Origin: Bacteroidales bacterium
GTDB lineage: Bacteria > Bacteroidota > Bacteroidia > Bacteroidales > F082
Assembly: GCA_017616675.1 (NCBI GenBank)
Contig: JAFZXR010000063.1
Coordinates: 1 to 20,300 of the forward strand
Length of the DNA stretch: 20,300 nt
Direction of reading: 5' to 3'
Of this stretch, positions 13,718-20,300 are shown in pieces. The notes beneath the pieces were generated by a model. The model was not told the DNA's origin. It saw only the letters and a program-made list of their open reading frames with translations, and searched no databases. Position 1 is the stretch's first letter, and the number at the start of each line of letters is the position of its first letter. Position numbers and translations under genes: made by a program.

Positions 13718-15061
13718 CTATTTGTAATATTTTTCTTTGTTTTGAATATAAACTCCTCTGAAATCATCGGGCAATTCTGTTCCTAAGCACCGACCTTCGA
13801 TGGTATATATCCTATTGTCTTTCAATGTTTTATCTTCAAAAATCTCCTCGATTCCCACATATCCCACGTATGGCACAAAGGTTACGGTGCCGAAGCTCGG
13901 GTTGTCGGGATGATGTACGATATGACTCTCAATCTCATCGTAACTCATTGTGCCCCAATCGTTTCCGATGGCGGTGATGTCGCAGGCCGAGTTGTTGTAA
14001 AGGTCGTAGACCTCGCCTCCGTTGCCGTTGTCTCTGATGGTGTTATAGCCCCAGTCGTCGGCGGTTCCGAGGTCGATGTCGTGCTGATATATCGCCGTGA
14101 TGCCCCAGAGGTTGCCCGAGATGATGTTGTTGCGCAGAATCGCCTTGTTGTCGGTCGTAGTGCCATAAATCGAGATGCCGCTGCCGCCGTTCATCGGGTT
14201 GTCTTCGTAGACGTTGTCGGTGATCTGGTTGCCGACGATGACCGACGAGATGGTCTGTCCCTGCTGGTTGTAGCCGTAGCGACTCTCTCTGAGGATGTTG
14301 TCTTTCAGGAGCACCTTTGTGGCGCCGACACCCATGAGGTCGGCGATGGAGAGCGCTCCCACGTGCCACGTCGCCATGATGGTGTAGACGTCGTTGCCCA
14401 CGATACGGATGGTGTCGGCGCCACCCGGACCGAGGTTGATTTGCGGAGCGTTGATGTTATCGGTGACGTTGGTGTCGAAGTCGCAATTCAGGATCTGCGG
14501 CGAGGCCTGGCCGTTGGCCGGCGAGCTGATGGCCGAGCCGCAGTTGAGCATGAAATAACAGTTTTTAATCACCGGGTCGCAGTTGAAGATGTCGATCACG
14601 GCATTGCAATAATCCCTTGTGAAATAAACGAATTTCACGTCGTCGAAGGTCACATCCGACCCGATGACTTTGATGCCTGCGCCGTCGGAGAAATACATCT
14701 TCTTCACCAGACAGTTGGTGGCATTCTCAAAACGCATGCTGAAATGGTTTGTCTCATTCAAGCCGTAAAACTTGGTCCTGGTAGTGGTGTTTGTGCAAAC
14801 CATTGAGCCATTGATAGTTAAGAGCACTGAGGCGAAATCGACTCTCGATGTCTGATTGTTGATCTGCAGCACGTCGCCAGCCGAAATCGTGAGGTCGGCG
14901 TTGACGACATAGCCGTTTTCACCAACAGTGACCACGCCATCGGCGGCGGCGACGAGGTCGGCGAAGGTGTAGGTGGTGCCGTTGCCCGGACTAGTCCATT
15001 GAGCGATAATCGCTGGGCACAGCCCAGCGATTATCGCTATTGTCAAAATAAATCGTTTCAT
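13718..15061 (-). CDS. Secreted right-handed parallel beta-helix protein with a short T9SS-like tail
   Basis: 447 residues. The signal peptide [20 protein letters not shown] is followed by Q21, the likely mature N-terminus. The middle (about 100-370) has pectate-lyase/NosD-like beta-helix turns: repeated hydrophobic-Asn turns such as [63 protein letters not shown] and [15 protein letters not shown]. The C-terminus ([15 protein letters not shown], then [12 protein letters not shown]) has the form of a short sorting tail: a G-R/Q turn, then GxYIxN, then a basic end. No catalytic residues are evident. Such proteins bind or cleave polysaccharides, but which is unknown. The ATG overlaps the pgk stop (ATGA, 15058-15061). 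The signal-peptide codons lie in a perfect 17-bp hairpin. The last codons run up to the edge of a palindromic repeat. Confidence 0.8.
   Translation of the reverse strand: MKRFILTIAIIAGLCPAIIAQWTSPGNGTTYTFADLVAAADGVVTVGENGYVVNADLTISAGDVLQINNQTSRVDFASVLLTINGSMVCTNTTTRTKFYGLNETNHFSMRFENATNCLVKKMYFSDGAGIKVIGSDVTFDDVKFVYFTRDYCNAVIDIFNCDPVIKNCYFMLNCGSAISSPANGQASPQILNCDFDTNVTDNINAPQINLGPGGADTIRIVGNDVYTIMATWHVGALSIADLMGVGATKVLLKDNILRESRYGYNQQGQTISSVIVGNQITDNVYEDNPMNGGSGISIYGTTTDNKAILRNNIISGNLWGITAIYQHDIDLGTADDWGYNTIRDNGNGGEVYDLYNNSACDITAIGNDWGTMSYDEIESHIVHHPDNPSFGTVTFVPYVGYVGIEEIFEDKTLKDNRIYTIEGRCLGTELPDDFRGVYIQNKEKYYK
15002..15038. repeat. Perfect 17-bp hairpin inside the signal-peptide codons
   Basis: AGCGATAATCGCTGGGC (15002-15018), loop ACA, GCCCAGCGATTATCGCT (15022-15038), with no mismatch. 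On the minus strand it lies 24-60 bases into the beta-helix gene and encodes residues 8-20 ([13 protein letters not shown]), so the signal-peptide core is itself made by the palindrome. It would form a very stable mRNA hairpin just after the start codon. Confidence 0.9.
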
Positions 15062-16308
15062 TTCTTAATCGCTGCGATACCTGGGAGTTCTTTGCCTTCG
15101 ATGGCCTCGAGCAAGGCGCCACCGCCTGTTGAGACGTACGACACCTGGTCGGCCAATCCGAACTTGTTGATGCATGCCACCGAGTCGCCGCCGCCGATGA
15201 GCGAGAAGGCGCCGTCTTTGGTGGCCTCAGCGATGGCGAGAGCGATGGCCTTCGAGCCTTGTGCGAAGGTGTCGAACTCAAACACGCCGCTCGGACCATT
15301 CCAAAGGATGGTCTTCGAGCCCTTGATGACCTTGGCGAACAGCTCGCGGGTCTTAGGACCGATGTCCATGCCTTCCCAGCCGTCAGGGATGTTCATCGGG
15401 TCAACAACCTGAGTATCAGCGTCGTTGGCAAATTTATTTCCAGCTAAAGTATCGATTGAAAGCACGAGGTTGACGCCTTTTTCCTTAGCTTTTGCCAGGA
15501 TGTCGAGGGCGAGGTCGAGCTTGTCGTCTTCGCAGATCGAATTTCCGACTTTGCCGCCGAGAGCTTTCTTGAAGGTGTATGTCATGCCGCCACAGAGGAT
15601 GAGGTTGTCGACCTTGGTGAGCAAGTTCTCGATAATCTCAATCTTTGTTGACACTTTCGAGCCACCCATGATAGCTGTGAACGGGTGTTTGATGTCGTTC
15701 ATCACCTTGTCGACTGCCGCCACTTCCTTGCCCATGAGGTAGCCGTACATCTTATGGTCGGCGTCGAAGTAATCGGCGATGAGCGCTGTCGAAGCGTGAG
15801 CACGGTGTGCTGTGCCGAAAGCGTCGTTGATATAATAGTCGGCATATGAAGCGAGGGTTTTGGTGAACTCTTTCTGAGCCGCCTTCACTTCTTTCTTTGC
15901 CTCGTCGTAGCCTGGCTCGCCTTTCTCAACGCCACGTGGCTTGCCCTCTTCCTCCGCGTAGAAACGGAGGTTTTCGAGAAGCATAACCTCGCCGTCTTTC
16001 ATAGCTTTGATGGGCTCTGCGGCCTTCATGCAGTCGTCGACGAAGATCACCTTCTTGCCGATGAGCTCCTCGAGATGTTTCACCAACGGCTTCACCGAAT
16101 ATTTCGGATCAGGGTTCTTTTTCGGACGGCCGAGATGCGACATGATGATGAGTTTTCCATTGTCTTTCAACACTTTCTGCAATGTCGGCATGGCCGCGCG
16201 CATACGGGTGTCGTCGGTGATGTTGAAATTGTCGTCGAGCGGCACATTGAAGTCAACGCGCACAATGACGCGCTTTCCAGAGAAATTAGTTTTGTCGATG
16301 TTAACCAT
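15058..16308 (-). CDS. pgk: Phosphoglycerate kinase
   Basis: 416 residues. The enzyme moves a phosphate between 1,3-bisphosphoglycerate and ADP in glycolysis and acts in the cytoplasm. Signature blocks are in order: RVDFNVPLD (17-25, substrate site), SHLGRPK (57-63), [13 protein letters not shown] (110-122), [13 protein letters not shown] (161-173), [15 protein letters not shown] (212-226), [11 protein letters not shown] (236-246), [17 protein letters not shown] (336-352) and [10 protein letters not shown] (371-380, nucleotide loop). An insert of charged residues near 118-150 ([20 protein letters not shown]) seems typical of Bacteroidetes enzymes. The ATG at 16306-16308 gives the standard N-terminus. 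No clear TAnnTTTG box is seen just upstream; that gap holds two tandem repeats. The stop overlaps the start of the beta-helix gene by ATGA. Confidence 0.98.
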   Translation of the reverse strand: MVNIDKTNFSGKRVIVRVDFNVPLDDNFNITDDTRMRAAMPTLQKVLKDNGKLIIMSHLGRPKKNPDPKYSVKPLVKHLEELIGKKVIFVDDCMKAAEPIKAMKDGEVMLLENLRFYAEEEGKPRGVEKGEPGYDEAKKEVKAAQKEFTKTLASYADYYINDAFGTAHRAHASTALIADYFDADHKMYGYLMGKEVAAVDKVMNDIKHPFTAIMGGSKVSTKIEIIENLLTKVDNLILCGGMTYTFKKALGGKVGNSICEDDKLDLALDILAKAKEKGVNLVLSIDTLAGNKFANDADTQVVDPMNIPDGWEGMDIGPKTRELFAKVIKGSKTILWNGPSGVFEFDTFAQGSKAIALAIAEATKDGAFSLIGGGDSVACINKFGLADQVSYVSTGGGALLEAIEGKELPGIAAIKK

Positions 16309-16333
16309 GATTGTAATTTTTTAATTGTTATAT

Positions 16334-16410
16334 AATCTTTTAATCCTTTAATCTTTTGAACCTCTTGAACCCTTTGAACCTTTTGAATCTCTTGAACTCT
16401 TTGAACTCTT
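16334..16410. repeat. Imperfect 9-base tandem repeat upstream of pgk
   Basis: Six TTGAA cores are spaced exactly 9 bases apart (G at 16358, 16367, 16376, 16385, 16394 and 16403). Three more degenerate TTAAT-type units at 8-base spacing lie on the left. On the minus strand the unit reads roughly AAGRGTTCA. It lies in the pgk leader or promoter region, between pgk and the GT2 gene. Confidence 0.85.
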
Positions 16411-16414
16411 AAAC

Positions 16415-16447
16415 CAATTATCAATTATCAATTGTCAATTCTCAATT
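16415..16447. repeat. 7-base tandem repeat overlapping the end of a GT2 gene
   Basis: CAATT occurs at 16415, 16422, 16429, 16436 and 16443, exactly 7 bases apart (unit CAATTAT with drift at the last two bases). The stop codon of the glycosyltransferase gene (16442-16444) lies in the last unit. Confidence 0.9.
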
Positions 16448-17341
16448 CCCGAAACAAGCAAAAATCCTCTTAATTAACTGCTTGATACTGTTTTGATTAG
16501 GCAATTTTTCCTCATCCACTGCCGTGAAATCGGTGCTGCCTCTTTTGAGATATTTTTCGGTAAAAGTGCCCGAGCTGATGCCCCATTTCAGGATGAACAG
16601 TTTCTTACCTTTATTTTTACGGATTCTCTTTGTTGATTTGCTTCCGAAATGATAAACCAGACTGTTGCCAACGCCAATAAAATCGCGCACTCCCGCATGC
16701 CAAAGCTTACGAGAGATGTCGGGGTCGGAGTACCATCCGGGATGAAATTCCACGCTCATGCCACCGACGAGGTCCCAGCAGTCGAGAGGCATCACGTTGG
16801 GCGGCCAGGTGCTTCCTCGCCAGTCGCTGCGTACCAGGTTTTGCTGCTCTTTCAGCAGTTCTTCCTCACGGAATGACTCGATATCGGTACCGAAGTCGCG
16901 CACCACCACGCATGGGTTGTTGCCCGTCGGCTCGACGAGGGTGCTCGAAATCATGAAATATTTATGCGTATCACGTTGATTGTCAGTTAGTTGATTGATT
17001 CGCTCGAGAATCGGCTTATCCCAATTAGGCATGAAATACATGTCGTCGTTGGCATAGAACACAAACTTGGTGTCGATGAGGCTTCGGCAGGCGTTCAGAG
17101 CGTAGCAGATGCCGATGTTTTCCTTAGCATAGATGTAGTCAAGAGTTTGATTTTCAATCCATTGAAGCGTACCATCGGCGCCTTCGTTGATAGCCACGAT
17201 AATCTGATGCTCGTAAGCCGAATTCTTGCGGATGCTGTTCACGCAAAGCTCCAGATACTTCAGGTTGTTCCACGTCGGGATGATGATCGTGAAGCAGTAA
17301 TCCTTCTTTTTGGCACGTTTATATTTCTCAAAGCTAATCAT
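16442..17341 (-). CDS. GT2 family glycosyltransferase
   Basis: 299 residues with a GT-A fold of family 2. The nucleotide-sugar site starts at YCFTIIIPTWNNLKYLELCV (15-34). The metal-binding acidic motif is FYANDDMYF (95-103), followed by the acceptor-side motifs GGMSVEFHPGWYSDPDISRK and GNSLVYHFGSKST. There is no membrane helix, so it should work at the cytoplasmic face of the inner membrane on a lipid-linked or LPS-core acceptor. Sugar and acceptor cannot be read from sequence. The start overlaps the stop of the upstream GT2 gene by ATGA (17338-17341), so the two are coupled. The stop lies in a 7-base tandem repeat. Together with the next gene and the sulfatase-fold enzyme it makes a three-gene envelope-glycan unit. 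Confidence 0.88.
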   Translation of the reverse strand: MISFEKYKRAKKKDYCFTIIIPTWNNLKYLELCVNSIRKNSAYEHQIIVAINEGADGTLQWIENQTLDYIYAKENIGICYALNACRSLIDTKFVFYANDDMYFMPNWDKPILERINQLTDNQRDTHKYFMISSTLVEPTGNNPCVVVRDFGTDIESFREEELLKEQQNLVRSDWRGSTWPPNVMPLDCWDLVGGMSVEFHPGWYSDPDISRKLWHAGVRDFIGVGNSLVYHFGSKSTKRIRKNKGKKLFILKWGISSGTFTEKYLKRGSTDFTAVDEEKLPNQNSIKQLIKRIFACFGN

Positions 17342-18099
17342 AACTTCTTGTCTGTCAATTCTTTAAGTGTTTTATATTTCAACCTTGTGGCTTTGGCGGT
17401 GATGCGGCAGATATGCCATCCGTCGGCGCCGTCGAGGAAGCCGAGCTGGAAAATATAATGCTGTATGAAGCTGAAGACAGGCGACACCACCATGTAAAAC
17501 GAGGCGTGTTTCTTGCCTTTCATAAAATAATGCTGTCCGCGCATCTTGGCGAACTTAAACTGCTGATTCTCATAGTCATACGGTGACTCGAACGAGTAGT
17601 GCAGCAGGTCGCCTTTGAGCACTTTTTCTCTTACCTTGGTCGAAAATTCTATCGTCTCGTGTATCTCGCCCTTCCATTGTCCGACTGTGCGGTTCCACAG
17701 ACGAATCTTCCGGTCGGGATACCAGCCGCAATGACGGATCCAGTGACCGCAATAATTCGTTAAGCGGTTCATACTGAACACCTTATCGTGCGGGATATGC
17801 TCATAATTCTTATAATTGAAGATAGAAATTTTCAACTCGTCGGACAGCTCTTCATCGGCGTCGATGCTTAAAATCCAGTCGTTGGCGGCAAGATTGTTGG
17901 CAAAGTTCTTCTGTTCGGAATAGCCGAGCCAGTCGTGATGCACAAACTTCACGCCGAACTGCTCGCAGATGGCGGCGGTGTCGTCGGTTGAGCCAGAGTC
18001 GACAACCACGATCTCGTCGGCCACATCCTGCACCGAATGGAGGCATCTCAAGATGTTGCGCTCCTCGTTTTTCGTTATTATCACCACCGAAATCTTCAT
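17338..18099 (-). CDS. GT2 glycosyltransferase, LPS core glucosyltransferase (WaaE/KdtX)-like
   Basis: 253 residues from the ATG codon at 18097-18099; a TTG three codons earlier is less likely. Motifs: MKISVVIITKNEERNILRCL (1-20), ADEIVVVDSGSTDDTAAICE (27-46), GYSEQKNFANNLAANDWILS, and the acidic site IDADEE (79-84). Then come RLWNRTVGQWKGEIHETIEF and LLHYSFESPYDYENQQFKFA. This set, with its GEIHE/HYSF motifs, is the pattern of the WaaE/KdtX group that adds glucose to the inner core of LPS; the exact sugar is not shown. It begins one base after the sulfatase-fold gene's stop and overlaps the next GT2 start by ATGA, so all three are one operon. A general cell-surface glycan glycosyltransferase is the alternative. 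Confidence 0.85.
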   Translation of the reverse strand: MKISVVIITKNEERNILRCLHSVQDVADEIVVVDSGSTDDTAAICEQFGVKFVHHDWLGYSEQKNFANNLAANDWILSIDADEELSDELKISIFNYKNYEHIPHDKVFSMNRLTNYCGHWIRHCGWYPDRKIRLWNRTVGQWKGEIHETIEFSTKVREKVLKGDLLHYSFESPYDYENQQFKFAKMRGQHYFMKGKKHASFYMVVSPVFSFIQHYIFQLGFLDGADGWHICRITAKATRLKYKTLKELTDKKL

Positions 18100-18100
18100 G

Positions 18101-20032
18101 CTATTCAACGTTTTGCAGTCGTTTTTTATAGATATAATTGAACGATTGGAAATTCGATTCGCCGTAATTCTTCATCTTTTCGACAATCTCTGGCTTCTCT
18201 TCGGCATAATTCTTTCCGTCAAAGTCTTGATAATGATAGAGTTGCGGAGGTTTATTCTTACTTCCGATGAAATACCAGTCGTTGTCAAACACGCAATATT
18301 CGGTGTCGCCGCTCGAGAATACCATCGGACGTTTTTCTTCTAACAGATTGATACCCATCGTGTTATTCACAAATGAGATGTCGAGCATAGCCATCAGGGT
18401 GGGGTAGATGTCGACCTGCGAGACGAAGCCGTTGTTGATCTCGGCTTGCAGTTTCGAAGGCGCGTAAAACACCAGCGGGATGTGGAAATAGCTCACCGGC
18501 GGAATGTACGATTTCACGTAATCCTTGCCGTGGTCGCCCACCAGCACGAAGATGGTATTGTCGAACCATTCAGTCTTTGCTGCCGTTTCTAAGAAATGCC
18601 GCAGCGACCAGTCGGCGTACTCAACCACCGCGTCCTTGTCGTTTTTAAAATGACTCTGGAACGATTTCGGGATGATATACGGCTGATGGTTGCTCACCGT
18701 CATGATGGCACCGAAAAACGGCTTCTCGCAGCTGTCGAAGGTGTTCGCAGCGTATTGCAGCAGATAGTCGTCGCACACGCCCCAGTTCGATTTCTCGGCT
18801 TTCGGGTCGTAGTCGGGGTAGGAGTAGATGCGGTCGATGTGGTTTTTATTCAGAAACACGTCGAGTTTCTCCCATGTGGCCTCGTGCGAGAGGAAAAACA
18901 TGGTGTGATAGCCGGTGTCTTTCAATGTCTTAGGCAGACTGTTGTACGTCAGCACCGGCTCCGACTTCACGGGGTTAAACTGATACGTCGGGTCGTCGTT
19001 GAAGGTGTTGGCATAGCCGCATAGCGACGAGAAGATGCCGCTGATGGTGTGCTTGCCGGCCGAGAAGCAGTTATCAAAGTATAAACTTTGGTTGACAAGA
19101 CTGTCTAAAAATGGTGTAAGTCCTTGAAAATGACCACTTCGCGTCAGCAGGTCGGCGCTCATGCTCTCCATCAGGATGAGGACGACGTTGTAGTTGTTTG
19201 GGACGGTGTCGGCGACAAATTTCCGCGAAAGCGGGTTTTGAAACTCGCTATCTTCTTGAATATCAAGATATTTGCGCATATTTGCTATCGCCAGCTCGTC
19301 GTCCATGAGGGTGACGTCGGTGAGATAACTCGTTATGAATGTGTAAGTTGGGTTATGTCCCATCTGGTTGAGGAACGAATTCTCGCAGTAGAACGAGTCG
19401 TAGACGCTTATCGGTCGCTCGCGGGTGACGTAGCCGCGCATTCCGAAGAAAATAAGCACCAGCATCACTAAGGTTGCTATGGCTTTTTCGATGTAATGCT
19501 TTGATTGCCAAAGAGTTGTATTTCTTACAATCTTTTTACTGACATAATAAATGCCTATGATGACCAGTACAAGCGGGATGAAGAAAAGCCACAAGCTCGG
19601 GTCGCCGAGGATCATGTTTGTGACGTCTTTGATGCCGTTGTCGCCTTTGAACCAGTCCATAGCCGTGAGGTTGATATGGTCGGCAAACTGGTTGTAATAA
19701 GGGATATCCGAGACGCAGGCGAAAGTCAGTATTGACAGCAAAACCGTCATCACGACGGTCACAATCTTCTCAAAAACGACATTTTTCTTGCCGATAAAAT
19801 CGAAAATGGTAAAAATTATGAATGGCAGAGCCAAAACGTAGCTCGCTGTCACAGTGTCGAAATGCAGTCCGACAAAAAATCCTTTAACTATTGTGAAAAA
19901 AGGCACTCCGGCTATCTCGTCGAGGTGACAAAACATCAGGCCGAGGCGATAGAGAAGCGAAATCGCGACGATGACAAGATAAAACTTCAACGTTATCTTG
20001 ACGCTCACCGGAATATTGAACTTTCTCGACAT
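18101..20032 (-). CDS. LTA-synthase-like membrane sulfatase-fold enzyme
   Basis: 643 residues from the ATG codon at 20030-20032. The open frame continues upstream to 20077, but that part lies over the promoter and is excluded. About five membrane helices span residues 14-205. A periplasmic sulfatase/phosphatase-fold domain follows. Its sites match LtaS-type enzymes: NVVLILMESMSADLL (Glu289, metal), SAGKHTISGIFSSLCG (Thr329, candidate nucleophile), TVSNHQPY (His449) and LVGDHGKDY (Asp500-His501, metal). The family moves phosphoglycerol or phosphoethanolamine groups from a phospholipid to a glycan or lipid. Gram-negative bacteria do not make classical LTA, so the target here is more likely LPS core, a surface glycan or lipid A-like material. 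Two GT2 genes follow immediately. A good promoter precedes the start. Confidence 0.88.
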   Translation of the reverse strand: MSRKFNIPVSVKITLKFYLVIVAISLLYRLGLMFCHLDEIAGVPFFTIVKGFFVGLHFDTVTASYVLALPFIIFTIFDFIGKKNVVFEKIVTVVMTVLLSILTFACVSDIPYYNQFADHINLTAMDWFKGDNGIKDVTNMILGDPSLWLFFIPLVLVIIGIYYVSKKIVRNTTLWQSKHYIEKAIATLVMLVLIFFGMRGYVTRERPISVYDSFYCENSFLNQMGHNPTYTFITSYLTDVTLMDDELAIANMRKYLDIQEDSEFQNPLSRKFVADTVPNNYNVVLILMESMSADLLTRSGHFQGLTPFLDSLVNQSLYFDNCFSAGKHTISGIFSSLCGYANTFNDDPTYQFNPVKSEPVLTYNSLPKTLKDTGYHTMFFLSHEATWEKLDVFLNKNHIDRIYSYPDYDPKAEKSNWGVCDDYLLQYAANTFDSCEKPFFGAIMTVSNHQPYIIPKSFQSHFKNDKDAVVEYADWSLRHFLETAAKTEWFDNTIFVLVGDHGKDYVKSYIPPVSYFHIPLVFYAPSKLQAEINNGFVSQVDIYPTLMAMLDISFVNNTMGINLLEEKRPMVFSSGDTEYCVFDNDWYFIGSKNKPPQLYHYQDFDGKNYAEEKPEIVEKMKNYGESNFQSFNYIYKKRLQNVE

Positions 20033-20046
20033 CGCACAAATTTTTG

Positions 20047-20078
20047 CAAAGGTAGTAAAAAATTTTTGCAAACGCAAA
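20047..20078 (-). promoter_or_regulatory. Bacteroidetes-type promoter of the sulfatase/GT2 operon
   Basis: On the minus strand, TTTG (20075-20078) and TACCTTTG (20047-20054) are separated by exactly 20 bases, the consensus spacing. The start codon at 20032 is 14 bases after the -7 box. This rules out the upstream in-frame start at 20077. Confidence 0.8.
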
Positions 20079-20105
20079 AATTTTTTAATGTGGGCTCCTT
20101 ACAGT

Positions 20106-20219
20106 CGCAATGTGATACTCGCTTCGCTCGTAATGTGATTGCCCCTGGCAAATGTGCGCGAAGCGCACCACATCCCCGAACGTAGTGAGGGCACATTTCA
20201 CGAAGTGAAGCACATTGCG
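20106..20219. repeat. Cluster of mini-hairpins punctuated by ATGTG/CACAT
   Basis: Outer arms CGCAATGTG (20106-20114) and CACATTGCG (20211-20219) are inverted. Between them are small perfect hairpins: TTGCC-CCT-GGCAA (20139-20151), GTGCGC-GAA-GCGCAC (20154-20168) and TTCAC-GAA-GTGAA (20197-20209). A weaker CCC...GGG unit lies at 20174-20191. Most are bordered by ATGTG or its complement CACAT. No ORF is present. Confidence 0.75.
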
Positions 20220-20237
20220 AGCACAGCGAGCATCAAA

Positions 20238-20300
20238 TTATTTAAGCGTCCATTTCTTTACCACCTTGTACACTGCCCCTTCAGGCCTTAGGATGCTCTG
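20238..20300 (-). CDS. 3' end of an unidentified gene (partial)
   Basis: On the minus strand the last 63 bases read as 20 sense codons and a TAA at 20238-20240: QSILRPEGAVYKVVKKWTLK. The codon choice and a basic C-terminus look like a real protein end, and the mini-hairpin cluster begins right after it, as expected of a gene boundary. The piece is too short to name a family. It would be the gene upstream of the sulfatase/GT2 operon. Confidence 0.5.
   Translation of the reverse strand, partial: QSILRPEGAVYKVVKKWTLK

Noticed and set aside
13570..13767. N-terminal extension of the M28 gene (66 residues)
   Set aside because: Made by the palindromic repeat at 13588-13714; the internal ATG at 13569 gives a proper lipoprotein signal.
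13910..14806. 298-codon + strand open frame opposite the beta-helix gene
   Set aside because: Very Val/Asp-rich translation without any domain, wholly antisense to a convincing secreted protein; it mirrors the GTC/GAC-rich codons of the real gene.
16309..16424. Open frame extending upstream of pgk on the minus strand, with repeated VQ-type tripeptides
   Set aside because: It is the translated 9-base tandem repeat in a frame different from pgk; not a protein.
16334..16447. Possible CRISPR-like array
   Set aside because: Units are 9 and 7 bases with no spacers; these are simple tandem repeats.
20033..20077. N-terminal extension of the sulfatase-fold gene (15 residues)
   Set aside because: Covers a well-spaced promoter (20047-20078); the ATG at 20032 precedes the first membrane helix properly.
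1..20300. tRNA, rRNA, riboswitch or transposase genes
   Set aside because: Looked for on both strands; no cloverleaf, rRNA-like stretch, known riboswitch core or transposase motif was recognised.

Overview
The window reads as chromosome from a member of the Bacteroidota, most likely Bacteroidales, of moderate GC. Four signs support this. Promoters have the -33 TTTG / -7 TAnnTTTG form. Two proteins carry type IX secretion (T9SS) C-terminal sorting tails. Four exported proteins have a glutamine directly after the likely signal-peptide cleavage point. The gene families themselves (DUF3244, RHS with an SpvB head, DUF2461, M28 glutaminyl cyclase-like lipoprotein) are usual in this phylum. I cannot name a genus.

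Left part (1-8971, + strand). The window opens inside a membrane-anchored helix-turn-helix regulator whose frame is broken by an in-frame TAA at 161-163. A 14-C homopolymer and a good Bacteroidetes-type promoter follow. A tight five-gene cluster comes next: a small DUF3244-like secreted protein, a small T9SS-sorted protein with one YD-like motif, a 2009-residue RHS/YD protein, and two AT-rich lipoproteins. The RHS protein has the layout of a fused Tc-toxin B/C component: SpvB-like head, FG-GAP/VCBS propeller, YD shell, RHS core ending in DPSG, and a variable tip. The tip and the two lipoproteins share a composition unlike the rest. This is the best candidate for an undescribed system: a polymorphic-toxin-like surface or delivery protein with possible lipoprotein immunity partners. 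No toxin activity can be assigned to the tip from sequence alone.

Middle (9044-12561). A small coiled-coil/winged-helix protein is divergent from a DUF2461 protein. An operon follows: ECF sigma factor, a single-pass membrane protein that is probably its anti-sigma factor, and a secreted DUF4097-like protein with a regular Y-x-D ladder of about 17-18 residues per rung. Palindromic repeats close both ends of this block.

Right part (12565-20300, - strand). In transcription order from the right: the 3' end of an unidentified gene, a cluster of mini-hairpins, an LTA-synthase-like sulfatase-fold membrane enzyme, two GT2 glycosyltransferases, phosphoglycerate kinase, a T9SS-type parallel beta-helix protein overlapping pgk by ATGA, and a glutaminyl cyclase-like M28 lipoprotein. 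The first three genes look like an envelope-glycan (LPS core or similar) unit. The cyclase would act on exactly the N-terminal-Gln exported proteins seen elsewhere in the window.

The window is rich in short palindromic or tandem repeats between genes. Several supply or touch the stop codons of neighbouring genes. No tRNA, rRNA, CRISPR array, transposase or integrase was seen, and no gene-free stretch exceeds 300 bases.
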